Of a stretch of 64,000 bases of DNA, positions 37,572 through 45,298 are shown in pieces. This DNA comes from Bog-532 sp963805255 (GTDB lineage Bacteria; Actinomycetota; Actinomycetes; Streptosporangiales; Streptosporangiaceae). The position numbers were made by a program, and so were the translations under genes. The notes under the pieces were generated by a model. The model was not told the DNA's origin and did not search any database. It was given only the letters and a program-made list of their open reading frames with translations. The stretch's first letter is position 1, and the number at the start of each line of letters is the position of its first letter. Location of the stretch: positions 124,001 through 188,000 of the forward strand of contig CAWDTK010000011.1 of NCBI GenBank assembly GCA_963805255.1. Direction: 5' to 3'.

Positions 37572-38905
37572 CCGCCGTCGAGCGCATCCGCGCCGCTTAC
37601 AGCGAGATCGCCGCCGCCAACCGGCCTGAGATCTGGATCGCGCTGCGCCCGGAACAGGAGGCTATCCGTGCGGCCGCCGCCGTGGACGCGCGCGTGGCCA
37701 CCGGTGACCGGCTGCCGCTGGCGGGCCTGGCCGCCGCGGTAAAAGACAACATTGACGTCGCCGGAATGCCGACCACAGCTGGCGCTGCCTCATACTCGTA
37801 CCTGCCCGAACAGGACGCCACGAGCGTCGCCCGGCTGCGCGCCGCCGGCGCGGTCGTGCTCGGCAAGACCAACCTCGACCAGTTCGCCACCGGACTGGCC
37901 GGAACCCGCAGCCCCTACGGCGTGGTCCGTAACGCGTGGGATCCAGCCCGTATCTCCGGCGGTTCCAGTTCAGGCTCCGCGGTCGCGGTCGCGCTCGGCC
38001 TGGTCGATATCGCCCTCGGCACCGACACCGCCGGATCGGGCCGCGTCCCGGCAGCGCTCAACGGCATCATCGGCGTCAAGCCCACCCGCGGCAGCATCCC
38101 GGCCACCGGCGTCGTTCCGGCCTGCCGCACCCTGGACTGCGTCACCGTCTTCGCCTGCACCCTGGACCTGGCACGCCGGACGGTGGCCGAGCTGTCCGGC
38201 CCGGACGGCCGCGACCCGCTCGCCCGCGCGTTCCGGGGCCCTTGGTGCCCAACCCCAGCCGGCGGCGACGGGCGCGGCCCGCGGGTTGCGGTTCCGCTAC
38301 CCTCGCAGCTCCAGGATCTGGCCGACGGCTGGGCGGACGCCTTCGCCACTGCCGTCGAGCGGCTGCGCTTGACCGGGGCCGAGATCGTGCCGATCGACAT
38401 CCAGCCGATGCTGGATGCGGCTGCCCTGCTCTACGGCGGGGCCTTCGTCGCCGAACGCTACGTGGCGGTTGGCGCGCACATCCGCGCGCACACCGACCTG
38501 ATCGGTACCGACCTCGACCCCACCGTGGCGCAGATCATCCTCGACGCCGCGATACCCACCGCGGCGAACTACTTCGCCGACCGAGAACGCCTGGACTTTC
38601 TCGCCGCCCGCGCCGCCGAGGCGATGTCCGGGCTAAACGCGCTGCTGACCCCGACGACCACCGCACATCCCACCATCGCGGAAGTGCAAGCCGACCCGGT
38701 CGCGGTCAACTCCCGGCTCGGCCGCTACACCAGCTTCGCAAACCTGCTCGATATGGCCGCCCTAGCGGTACCTGCGGGCACCGCTGGCGGCCTGCCGTTC
38801 GGCGTCATGTTCACCGGCCCGGCCGGAAGTGACGACCGGCTCGCCCAGATCGCGCGCGCTGCGGACAAGCCCCGGTCGACCTTCTTGTCATCGGCGCTCA
38901 CCTGA
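37568..38905 (+). CDS. Allophanate hydrolase, amidase domain only
   Basis: Amidase-signature enzyme acting on the allophanate made by the carboxylase. Catalytic Lys in LAAAVKDNIDVAG, the SSG motif ISGGSSSGSAVAVALG, and the nucleophile region LGTDTAGSGRVPAALNGIIG are all intact. The normal N-terminal helix (TAVERIRAAYSEIAAANRPE) is encoded upstream of the first GTG (37682), but its only start would be a CTG at 37568 overlapping the carboxylase stop (CTGA). Full-length family members have about 600 residues with a second domain that removes the remaining carboxyl; here the frame stops after the amidase. See the remnant at 38924-39100. Confidence 0.8.
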   Translation: MTAVERIRAAYSEIAAANRPEIWIALRPEQEAIRAAAAVDARVATGDRLPLAGLAAAVKDNIDVAGMPTTAGAASYSYLPEQDATSVARLRAAGAVVLGKTNLDQFATGLAGTRSPYGVVRNAWDPARISGGSSSGSAVAVALGLVDIALGTDTAGSGRVPAALNGIIGVKPTRGSIPATGVVPACRTLDCVTVFACTLDLARRTVAELSGPDGRDPLARAFRGPWCPTPAGGDGRGPRVAVPLPSQLQDLADGWADAFATAVERLRLTGAEIVPIDIQPMLDAAALLYGGAFVAERYVAVGAHIRAHTDLIGTDLDPTVAQIILDAAIPTAANYFADRERLDFLAARAAEAMSGLNALLTPTTTAHPTIAEVQADPVAVNSRLGRYTSFANLLDMAALAVPAGTAGGLPFGVMFTGPAGSDDRLAQIARAADKPRSTFLSSALT

Positions 38906-38923
38906 GCGGACAGCCCGCGATTC

Positions 38924-39100
38924 ATGGCCGACCTGACAGCACCGATGGCCATCGGCCTGGTTCAGCTTGACGACGGCCGCCACGTACTCGGATTCTTGTG
39001 CGGGCCAGCCGCCGTGACCGGAGCTCAGGACATCACCAGCTATGGCAGCTGGCACGCGTGGCGGACGCGGTCGGTGACCGCGACTCCGGCCACGCGTTAA
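38924..39100 (+). pseudogene. Remnant of allophanate hydrolase C-terminal domain
   Basis: A 58-codon frame, MADLTAPMAIGLVQLDDGRH then VLGFLCGPAAVTGAQDITSY and GSWHAW. This matches the extreme C-terminus of allophanate hydrolase (PLGIGTV.L.DG..V.GFLCE…GA.DIT..GGWRAY). Another frame just before it (38886-38922) reads LVIGAHLSGQPAIH, the start of the same domain. So roughly 100 residues between them are deleted and the frame is lost. The cluster may therefore depend on a trans-acting second domain, or be impaired. Confidence 0.7.
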
Positions 39101-39134
39101 CGGCGGCCCCGGCTGCGATGCGATAATCCGGCAT

Positions 39135-39833
39135 GTGGCAGAAGTAGCGGCGCACCGGCGGCGAGCAGGCCGTCCCCGCCTCCGCCCGGCCAGCAACGCT
39201 GGCCTGTCGCCACGCGATGAAATACTCAATGCAGCGGCCGGGCTGTTCGTAAGCCAGGGCCTTACCGCTACGACGACTCGCCAGATCGCCGAGCATGTTG
39301 GCATCCGCCAAGCCTCGCTGTACTACTACTTCGCCAGCAAAGACGAAATCCTGCTCGAGCTGCTCACCCAGTCTCTCCGGCCCAGCCTCGAGATCGCCAA
39401 GATCCTCGAGGCGCGATCCGGCGGCCGGGACGACCCCGCCGCCAGCCTGTACGCGCTCGCCCTGATCGACGTCCAGACGCTAACCAGGGCACCACGCAAC
39501 ATCGCCGCGCTGTACCTGCTGCCAGAGGTTCAGGGAGACGACTACGCCTCCTTCCGCGCCGAACGCGCCGAGCTACAGGCCGCCTACGGACGGCTCGGCA
39601 AGGCAGCTTCGGCCCTCCCCAGCCTGGATCGGACACTCACGGCAGCGCTGATTATGCAATTGGTCGAGTCGGTGATCCATCTGCGCCGCACAGAAGAACT
39701 TCAGAATGCCTACAGCCACGAGATTGCCGCGGCATGCCTTCGCTTGGTCGGCCTGACGCCCGAGCAGGTTTCACGCGCTCGGCGCGCTGCCGACAGGCTG
39801 CTCGCCGAGCCCACGTGCCGCAGATCAGGCTGA
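39135..39833 (+). CDS. TetR family transcriptional regulator
   Basis: 232 residues. N-terminal helix-turn-helix: RDEILNAAAGLFVSQGLTAT, TTRQIAEHVGIRQASLYYYF, ASKDEILLELL. The C-terminal ligand domain is variable. A GTG start is used because the overlapping ATG is in another frame and stops at once. Placed at the end of the urea/guanidine cluster, it is the likely regulator of that operon, possibly through the doubled palindrome at 30491-30548. That link is inference. Confidence 0.88.
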   Translation: MAEVAAHRRRAGRPRLRPASNAGLSPRDEILNAAAGLFVSQGLTATTTRQIAEHVGIRQASLYYYFASKDEILLELLTQSLRPSLEIAKILEARSGGRDDPAASLYALALIDVQTLTRAPRNIAALYLLPEVQGDDYASFRAERAELQAAYGRLGKAASALPSLDRTLTAALIMQLVESVIHLRRTEELQNAYSHEIAAACLRLVGLTPEQVSRARRAADRLLAEPTCRRSG

Positions 39834-39937
39834 GTCCGTATCAGTGTTTCCAGGGCCAGCCGGCGCCGGATATGACGCGCAGCACTCGATCCGGCCAGGG
39901 CAGGCTCTTTCAATACCGTTGCTCTGAAGCATTACCT

Positions 39938-40861
39938 TCACTGCGGCCACCCAACGTTCTCCGCCGCGGTGACCGGGTCACCGCCCAGCAGCCGAGCCCC
40001 CATCGCGGCGGCGAGTTCCGGCGTGGCACCGGCTCCGGCCAGGACGAGCGGAGCACGCTGGGCCAGCGCGCTGAGCTGCTCAGCGAGGGGCTCGAGGTTC
40101 TTCGGCAGGGTCGCGGCCAGGACGACGAGGCCGGGGTGCCTCGCGTCGACGGTCCGTGCCAGCTCCTCGATCGGGGTGCTCATCCCGAGGTAGTCGATCC
40201 TCCACCCGTTGCGGTTGAGCATGATGCCGAAGACCATCAGCGCCAGGTCGTGGAGTTCGCCTTGAGGGCAGGCGAGGAGGGCGCGGGGGCCGTGCCCGGT
40301 CCCCCAGCCCCGGGCCAGGCCAGCGAGCCGCCCGCGGATGACGTTGCTCGCGAAGTGCTCCTGGGCGATGCTGGCCGTTCCCCGCGCCCAGCGCTCCCCC
40401 AGCTCGGTGAGATACGGCAGCACGGCATCTCGTAGCACCGTCGCCAGGGAGAGGTCGGACACGAGCCGGTCAAGGACTGCCTGTGCGGCTGGCTCGTCGA
40501 AGGCGTCGAGAGCTCGCCGGAGGGCACCGGACAGCTCGCTCAACGTCGACGGGGCGCGGTCAGGCCCGGCCGCTCGGCCGGGGCCGGTACCCGCAATGTT
40601 TTCCTCCCCGAGGACCACGTTGTCCTCACCGAGGACCACCCGGGCAGCCTCGGCGGCCGACAGCCCCTGGGCGAGGCGGGCCTGCATCCGCCGGACCCGC
40701 AGCGCGTCCTTCTCGGAGTACAACCGGAAGCCGCCCGTTGAGCGCACCGGCTGAAGGAGGCCGTAGCGGCTCTCCCACGCCCGCAGGACGTGGTCGCTCA
40801 CGCCGACGCGCCGGCTCAGCTCCCCGATGCGCAGCACAGGCGAGCCTTCGGGAGTGTCCAT
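39938..40861 (-). CDS. MerR-family regulator with cobalamin-binding domain (CarH/LitR-like)
   Basis: 307 residues. N-terminal MerR helix-turn-helix (RIGELSRRVGVSDHVLRAWE, SRYGLLQPVRSTGGFRLYSE), a B12-dependent helical domain with W-x9-EH (RWARGTASIAQEHFASNVI), and a Rossmann B12-binding domain (LLACPQGELHDLALMVFGIM). In Thermus CarH, W131/E141/H142 cap adenosylcobalamin at exactly this spacing and a downstream His is the lower ligand (the His of GELHD here). Such proteins repress genes in the dark and release DNA in light. The residue after the Trp is Ala, whereas CarH has the light-state His there. Divergent from the lipid operon, as in known LitR/CarH loci. Confidence 0.87.
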   Translation of the reverse strand: MDTPEGSPVLRIGELSRRVGVSDHVLRAWESRYGLLQPVRSTGGFRLYSEKDALRVRRMQARLAQGLSAAEAARVVLGEDNVVLGEENIAGTGPGRAAGPDRAPSTLSELSGALRRALDAFDEPAAQAVLDRLVSDLSLATVLRDAVLPYLTELGERWARGTASIAQEHFASNVIRGRLAGLARGWGTGHGPRALLACPQGELHDLALMVFGIMLNRNGWRIDYLGMSTPIEELARTVDARHPGLVVLAATLPKNLEPLAEQLSALAQRAPLVLAGAGATPELAAAMGARLLGGDPVTAAENVGWPQ

Positions 40862-40880
40862 GCCGGAACTTTACAGTATT

Positions 40881-40941
40881 TAGACAAACATTTGACACGG
40901 CTGACTCATTAGCGCTACTTTTTACTAGACAAACCTTAGAC
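40881..40941. promoter_or_regulatory. Paired operators and promoter between the CarH-like gene and the lipid operon
   Basis: TAGACAAACATTTGAC (40881-40896) and TAGACAAACCTTAGAC (40926-40941) match at 14 of 16 positions, 45 bp apart. The first overlaps a TTGACA (40892-40897) that could be the -35 of the rightward operon, with a weak -10 near 40916-40921. The second lies between promoter and start codon. This arrangement suits repression by a multimeric CarH-type protein. Confidence 0.5.
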
Positions 40942-40954
40942 GGAAGTTAACGTC

Positions 40955-42301
40955 ATGAACTCGGATGCCAACGGCTCGGTGACCGCCATCGGCTCCGCCT
41001 CCCAGCGGCAGGGCACCGCCGCGGACGCCCGGCGGCCTTCGGTCGCCGTCATCGGGGCGGGAGTCTCCGGCCTGACCGCCGCCTACCTCCTCTCCCGCAC
41101 CCACGACGTCACGGTCTTCGAGGCGGCGGACCGGCTCGGCGGTCACGCGCATACCCACGACGTGCCCGGCCCGGACGGCGGCCGGTACGCCGTCGACAGC
41201 GGGTTCATCGTCCACAACGACGTGACCTACCCCTGGCTGCGCAAGCTCTTCGGCGAGCTCGGCGTCCAGGTACGTCCCGCCGAGATGAGCATGAGCGTGC
41301 GGTGCGAGGAGTGCCGGCTGGAGTATGCCGGCGGCCGCGGGCCAGGCGGGATATTCGCCCAGCCGCGCCGTCTCCTCGACCCGCGGTTCATCCGCATGCT
41401 GTTGCAGGTCAGGCGATTCCACCGACGAGCCGCTGCTTTCCTGCGGGCGGCCGCTGACGACGACCTGACGACCTACGGCGAGTTCCTCCGGCGCGGGGGA
41501 TTCAGTGACTACTTCATCGCCCATTACGCCGTGCCGGTCGTATCGTGCGTATGGTCCGCGGGGCGCGAGACGTCCCTGCGCTATCCGGCGCGGTACCTGT
41601 TCAGGTTCCTCGAAAACCACGGGATGCTGCGCGTGGGCGGCTCCCCGCAGTGGTACACCGTCGCTGGCGGGTCCGGCACCTACGTCGGCCGGCTCGCCGC
41701 GCTGCTGCCGGACGTCCGTGCGGCCCACGCCGTCACGGACGTCACCCGCGCCGAGGAGGGCGTGGAGATTCGTGACGTCACGGGTCACCGCTGCCACGTG
41801 GACCGTGTCGTCATCGCCACTCACGCGGACCAGGCCCTGGGCCTGCTCACCGACCCGAGCGATGAGGAGGTCACCACCCTCAAGGAGTTCGGGTACTCGC
41901 GTAACGTCACCGTGCTGCACACCGACAGCTCGGTCCTTCCGGACGCCGCGCAGGCCCGCGCCTGCTGGAACTACCGGATGACGGCCTGCGGCCAGCCCGG
42001 CCAGCCCGGCGAGACCGCCGTGGTGACGTACTGGACGAACCGGCTCCAGGGACTCCGCGCCGCCCAGGACTTCCTCGTCACGCTCAACGACCGCGAGCGC
42101 CTCGACCCGGAGTCCATCGTGGCGACGATGGAATACGAGCACCCGATCTATACGCCGGAAGCGGTCCGCGCACAGTCCCGGCTGAGCAGCCTGGCCACCA
42201 GCCGCACCGTCTACGCCGGCGCCTACCACGGGTGGGGATTCCATGAGGACGGGTGCCGCTCCGGCGTGGAGGCGGCACGGCACTTCGGAGTGATCTGGTG
42301 A
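40955..42301 (+). CDS. FAD-dependent oxidoreductase (NAD(P)-binding, amine-oxidase-like)
   Basis: 448 residues. N-terminal dinucleotide fold VAVIGAGVSGLTAAYLLS and E-rich VFEAADRLGGHAHT (GG motif). YAVDSGFIVHNDVTYPWLRK and the C-terminal YAGAYHGWGFHEDGCRSGVE (FAD contact) are hallmarks of the flavoprotein found beside DUF1365 and cyclopropane synthase-like genes. In photo-oxidative stress regulons of other bacteria this trio modifies membrane fatty acids. First gene of the operon. Its stop overlaps the GTG of the next gene (GTGA). Confidence 0.9.
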   Translation: MNSDANGSVTAIGSASQRQGTAADARRPSVAVIGAGVSGLTAAYLLSRTHDVTVFEAADRLGGHAHTHDVPGPDGGRYAVDSGFIVHNDVTYPWLRKLFGELGVQVRPAEMSMSVRCEECRLEYAGGRGPGGIFAQPRRLLDPRFIRMLLQVRRFHRRAAAFLRAAADDDLTTYGEFLRRGGFSDYFIAHYAVPVVSCVWSAGRETSLRYPARYLFRFLENHGMLRVGGSPQWYTVAGGSGTYVGRLAALLPDVRAAHAVTDVTRAEEGVEIRDVTGHRCHVDRVVIATHADQALGLLTDPSDEEVTTLKEFGYSRNVTVLHTDSSVLPDAAQARACWNYRMTACGQPGQPGETAVVTYWTNRLQGLRAAQDFLVTLNDRERLDPESIVATMEYEHPIYTPEAVRAQSRLSSLATSRTVYAGAYHGWGFHEDGCRSGVEAARHFGVIW

Positions 42302-43071
42302 GCACGGCCCCGCTCGTCACGGCCGTGTCCGCACGTGCACGCCCCCCACTGCCAGCCCTGGTCGTCGGCCATGTCACGCACCGGCGCCCCGGACCGGTCC
42401 GGCACGCCTTCCGGCACCAGGTCTACCAGTGGCTGGTCGACCTGGACTCGATCCCCCGCCAGCCCTGGTGCCTCAGGGCATTCGCGCACTTCAGCAGCGC
42501 TGACCACCTCGGTGATCCCGGCCTGCCGATCAAGCGCAACATCGAGAACTACCTGGCGCAGGGCGGCATCCAGCTCGGTGACCGGGGACGAGTGCTCATG
42601 CTGGCCAACGCCCAGGTCCTTGGCCATGTGTTCGACCCGCTCTCGGTCTTCTGGTGCTATGACGCAGGCGGCGTCCTCGTGTGTGTCGTCGCGGAGGTGC
42701 ACAACACCTACGGCGAGCGGCACGCCTACCTCCTGCGGCCAGACGAGGCCGGGGTTGCCGTGACGGACAAGGACTTCTACGTCTCCCCGTTCTTCGACGT
42801 CAGCGGCACCTACGAACTGCGGTTCACATTGCGGCCGGACCTTGTCGGCACGACCGTGACGCTGCGACGCCAGGATGCCGTGGCGTTCAGCGCGACCTTC
42901 CGGGGACGCCCGGAACCCGCGACGCGCGCGGTCCTGGTCCGCCGGCTCATCCGCCAGCCCCTCATGCCGCAGCGGATCTCGGCCCTGATCCGGGTGCACG
43001 GCATCTGGCTCTGGCTCCATCGCCTGCCCATCCGCTCCCGGCCACACCACACCCCACAGGAAAGGGTCTGA
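42298..43071 (+). CDS. DUF1365 family protein
   Basis: 257 residues. Conserved blocks: VGHVTHRRPGPVRHAFRHQV, YLAQGGIQLGDRGRVLMLAN, FDPLSVFWCYDAGGVLVCVV, AEVHNTYGERHAYLL and DKDFYVSPFFDVSGTYELRF. The biochemical role is unknown; it always accompanies the flavoprotein and SAM-methyltransferase of this locus. GTG at 42298 is chosen for the GTGA overlap with the upstream stop; the longer frame from 42253 lies inside the upstream gene. Ends 2 bp before the next start. Confidence 0.88.
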   Translation: MSTAPLVTAVSARARPPLPALVVGHVTHRRPGPVRHAFRHQVYQWLVDLDSIPRQPWCLRAFAHFSSADHLGDPGLPIKRNIENYLAQGGIQLGDRGRVLMLANAQVLGHVFDPLSVFWCYDAGGVLVCVVAEVHNTYGERHAYLLRPDEAGVAVTDKDFYVSPFFDVSGTYELRFTLRPDLVGTTVTLRRQDAVAFSATFRGRPEPATRAVLVRRLIRQPLMPQRISALIRVHGIWLWLHRLPIRSRPHHTPQERV

Positions 43072-43073
43072 CC

Positions 43074-44324
43074 ATGACCGTCTCCGCCGCCATCAGATGG
43101 CCCGCCGCCACCACACCACGGGCGCCCCTCAGGGCCACCATCGCGCGGATGATCTTCGAGCGTGCCGTGGAGCGGGTCCCCGTCCGCGTGACTTACCCCG
43201 ACGGCCATGTGCTCGGCGGCGGCTCGGGGAGCTCGTCCGAGTTCCAGATCCTGCGTCCCAATGCCTTCTTCACCCGGCTCGGCCGGGACGCCAAGGTCGG
43301 TCTCGGTGAGGCGTACATGGCCGGCGACTGGCGATCCGGCGCCGGCACCGACCTGGCCGACCTGCTGACGCCCTTTGCCGCGCGGCTGGCCAGCCTGGTC
43401 CCTGCGCCGTTGCAGAGACTGAGGGCCTTCGCGGACAAGCGCATCCCTCGTGGCCACGAGAACACCCCTGATGGCGCACGCAGCAACGCCGCCGCTCACT
43501 ACGACCTGAGCAACGAACTCTTCGCCTCCTTTCTGGACCCGACGATGACCTACTCCGCGGCGTGGTTCGACGAGAGTGAGCCCGTGCAGACCGCGACCCG
43601 GCTCGAGGAGGCACAGCTGCGCAAGATCGACGGGATTCTCGACCTCGCCGGCGTGCGCAGCGGCACCCGGCTGCTGGAGATCGGCACCGGATGGGGCACG
43701 CTCGCCATCCGCGCGGCGCAACGAGGAGCCCAGGTCACCACGGTGACGCTCGCCCGAGAGCAGCTGGGGCTCGCCTGCGAGCGGGCCGGGGCAGCCGGTG
43801 TGTCCGATCGCGTGGAGGTGCGACTGCAGGACTACCGCGAGGTCGGGGGCGAGTACGACGCGATCGTCAGTGTCGAGATGATCGAGGCGGTGGGCGAAGC
43901 CTACTGGGCTGACTACTTTGCCGCGCTGGACCGCCTTCTGGTGCCCGGGGGGAAGGTGAGCATCCAGACCATCACCATGGCTCACGACCGGGTCCTCGCC
44001 ACCCGGCGAAGCTTCAGCTGGATTCAGAAGTACATCTTCCCCGGCGGGATCATCCCGTCCTTGCAGTCGATCGATGACACTCTGGCGGCGCACACCACTC
44101 TGCGGGTCACCCAGCGGCGTGAGCTCGGGGCGCACTACGCCCGGACCCTGCGCCTGTGGCGCGAGCGCTTCAATGACCAGTGGCCAGACATCCACTCCCA
44201 GGGGTTCACCGAGACCTTCCGCCGGATGTGGGAGTTCTACCTCGCCTACGCCGAGGCGGGCTTCCGCAGCGGTTACCTGGGCGTGAGCCAGCTTGAGATG
44301 AGCCGGGAGCCGGCATGGAGCTGA
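43074..44324 (+). CDS. Cyclopropane-fatty-acid synthase-type SAM methyltransferase
   Basis: 416 residues. HYDLSNELFASFLDPTMTYS and AWF (lipid and SAM site), motif I TRLLEIGTGWGTLAIRA, VSVEMIEAVGEAYWADYFAA and IQTITMAHDRVLATRRSFSW are diagnostic of the CFA/mycolate-cyclopropane superfamily. It transfers a methyl(ene) group from SAM to unsaturated phospholipid acyl chains; cyclopropane, methylene or 10-methyl products cannot be told apart by eye. ATG at 43074 follows AGGAAAGGG. Overlaps the SDR gene by 10 bp. Peripheral to the membrane. Confidence 0.9.
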   Translation: MTVSAAIRWPAATTPRAPLRATIARMIFERAVERVPVRVTYPDGHVLGGGSGSSSEFQILRPNAFFTRLGRDAKVGLGEAYMAGDWRSGAGTDLADLLTPFAARLASLVPAPLQRLRAFADKRIPRGHENTPDGARSNAAAHYDLSNELFASFLDPTMTYSAAWFDESEPVQTATRLEEAQLRKIDGILDLAGVRSGTRLLEIGTGWGTLAIRAAQRGAQVTTVTLAREQLGLACERAGAAGVSDRVEVRLQDYREVGGEYDAIVSVEMIEAVGEAYWADYFAALDRLLVPGGKVSIQTITMAHDRVLATRRSFSWIQKYIFPGGIIPSLQSIDDTLAAHTTLRVTQRRELGAHYARTLRLWRERFNDQWPDIHSQGFTETFRRMWEFYLAYAEAGFRSGYLGVSQLEMSREPAWS

Positions 44325-45061
44325 ACGGCAAGGTCGCCTGGGTCGTCGGCGCATCAAGTGGTATCGGCGCAGCGGTCGCCCGGGAACTCGCCTGCCGCGG
44401 CGCCACCGTCGCGATCTCGGCCCGCCGTGACGAGCGGCTCCGGGAGGTGTCGGGAGGGGACATGCTCGTCGTGCCACTGGACGTCACCGACGCAGCGTCG
44501 GTCGCGGCCGCCGCCGCGCGAGCACACGAAGAGCTCGGGCCCATCGACCTTGCCGTGCTGTCCGCCGGCTACTGGAAGCAGATGGACCCGGCGGACTGGG
44601 ACACGGGGGTCTTCGACCAGCACATCCGGGTCAACCTCACCGGGATGAGCAACTCGATCGCGGCCGTGCTGCCCGGCATGCTGCGGCGGCATCACGGCGT
44701 CATCGCCGGCATCGCGTCCGTGGCCGGATACCGCGGGCTGGCCGGCTCCGAAGCCTACGGCGCGACCAAGGCGGCACAGATCAACCTGCTCGAATCCCTT
44801 CGGGTCCACATCGCCCGGACCGGGGTGCACGTGACGACAATCTGCCCGGGCTTCGTGCGTACCGACCTGACGGCAGGTAACCCCTTCCCCATGCCCTTCC
44901 TCATCGATGCCGGCGAGGCCGCGCGATTTGTCTGCGACGGCCTGGAGCGTGAGCGTACCGAAATCGTCTTCCCTGCCCGGATGGCACTGCTGATGAAGAC
45001 CGCGCGCCTCGTCCCCGCCCGGGCATGGACCGCGCTGTGGGCTCGCACCTCACTCACCTGA
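44315..45061 (+). CDS. Short-chain dehydrogenase/reductase
   Basis: 248 residues. Cofactor motif VVGASSGIGAAVAREL, LDVTDAASV, catalytic Ser in IASVAGYRG and YxxxK in YGATKAAQ, with PGFVRTDL. A classical SDR; the preferred cofactor and substrate are unknown. The 10-bp overlap with the CFA-type gene makes coupled translation likely and suggests a role in the same lipid modification. Confidence 0.9.
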   Translation: MELNGKVAWVVGASSGIGAAVARELACRGATVAISARRDERLREVSGGDMLVVPLDVTDAASVAAAAARAHEELGPIDLAVLSAGYWKQMDPADWDTGVFDQHIRVNLTGMSNSIAAVLPGMLRRHHGVIAGIASVAGYRGLAGSEAYGATKAAQINLLESLRVHIARTGVHVTTICPGFVRTDLTAGNPFPMPFLIDAGEAARFVCDGLERERTEIVFPARMALLMKTARLVPARAWTALWARTSLT

Positions 45062-45109
45062 CGCGCGCCCCGGCCCGCTCACCCAGCACCAAGGAACCCG
45101 AAGGACACC

Positions 45110-45205
45110 ATGAGACTGCGGAAGACCGTCGTCGTCGACAAGCCGCTGGACACGGTGTTCGGCTACCTCTCCGACTTCACCACGACGACCGAGTCGGATC
45201 CGGGC
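45110..45205 (+). pseudogene. SRPBCC/polyketide-cyclase-like gene, truncated
   Basis: Begins MRLRKTVVVDKPLDTVFGYL then SDFTTTTESDPG, the first strand and helix of START-like SRPBCC lipid-binding proteins that normally have about 145 residues. After DPG the family pattern stops and the frame becomes Arg/Pro-rich, running antisense into glgC. The 3' part was lost in a rearrangement. The ATG follows GAAGGACACC and it was probably the fifth gene of the lipid operon. Confidence 0.7.
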
Positions 45206-45298
45206 AGGTTGCGCAGTTCCGGTCCGGCTCGCAACCAGCCCCGGCGGTCCACTCAGCAGACGCCCGGCGTCCCCGGGCGCGGTCAGGGTTGCTGGCGG

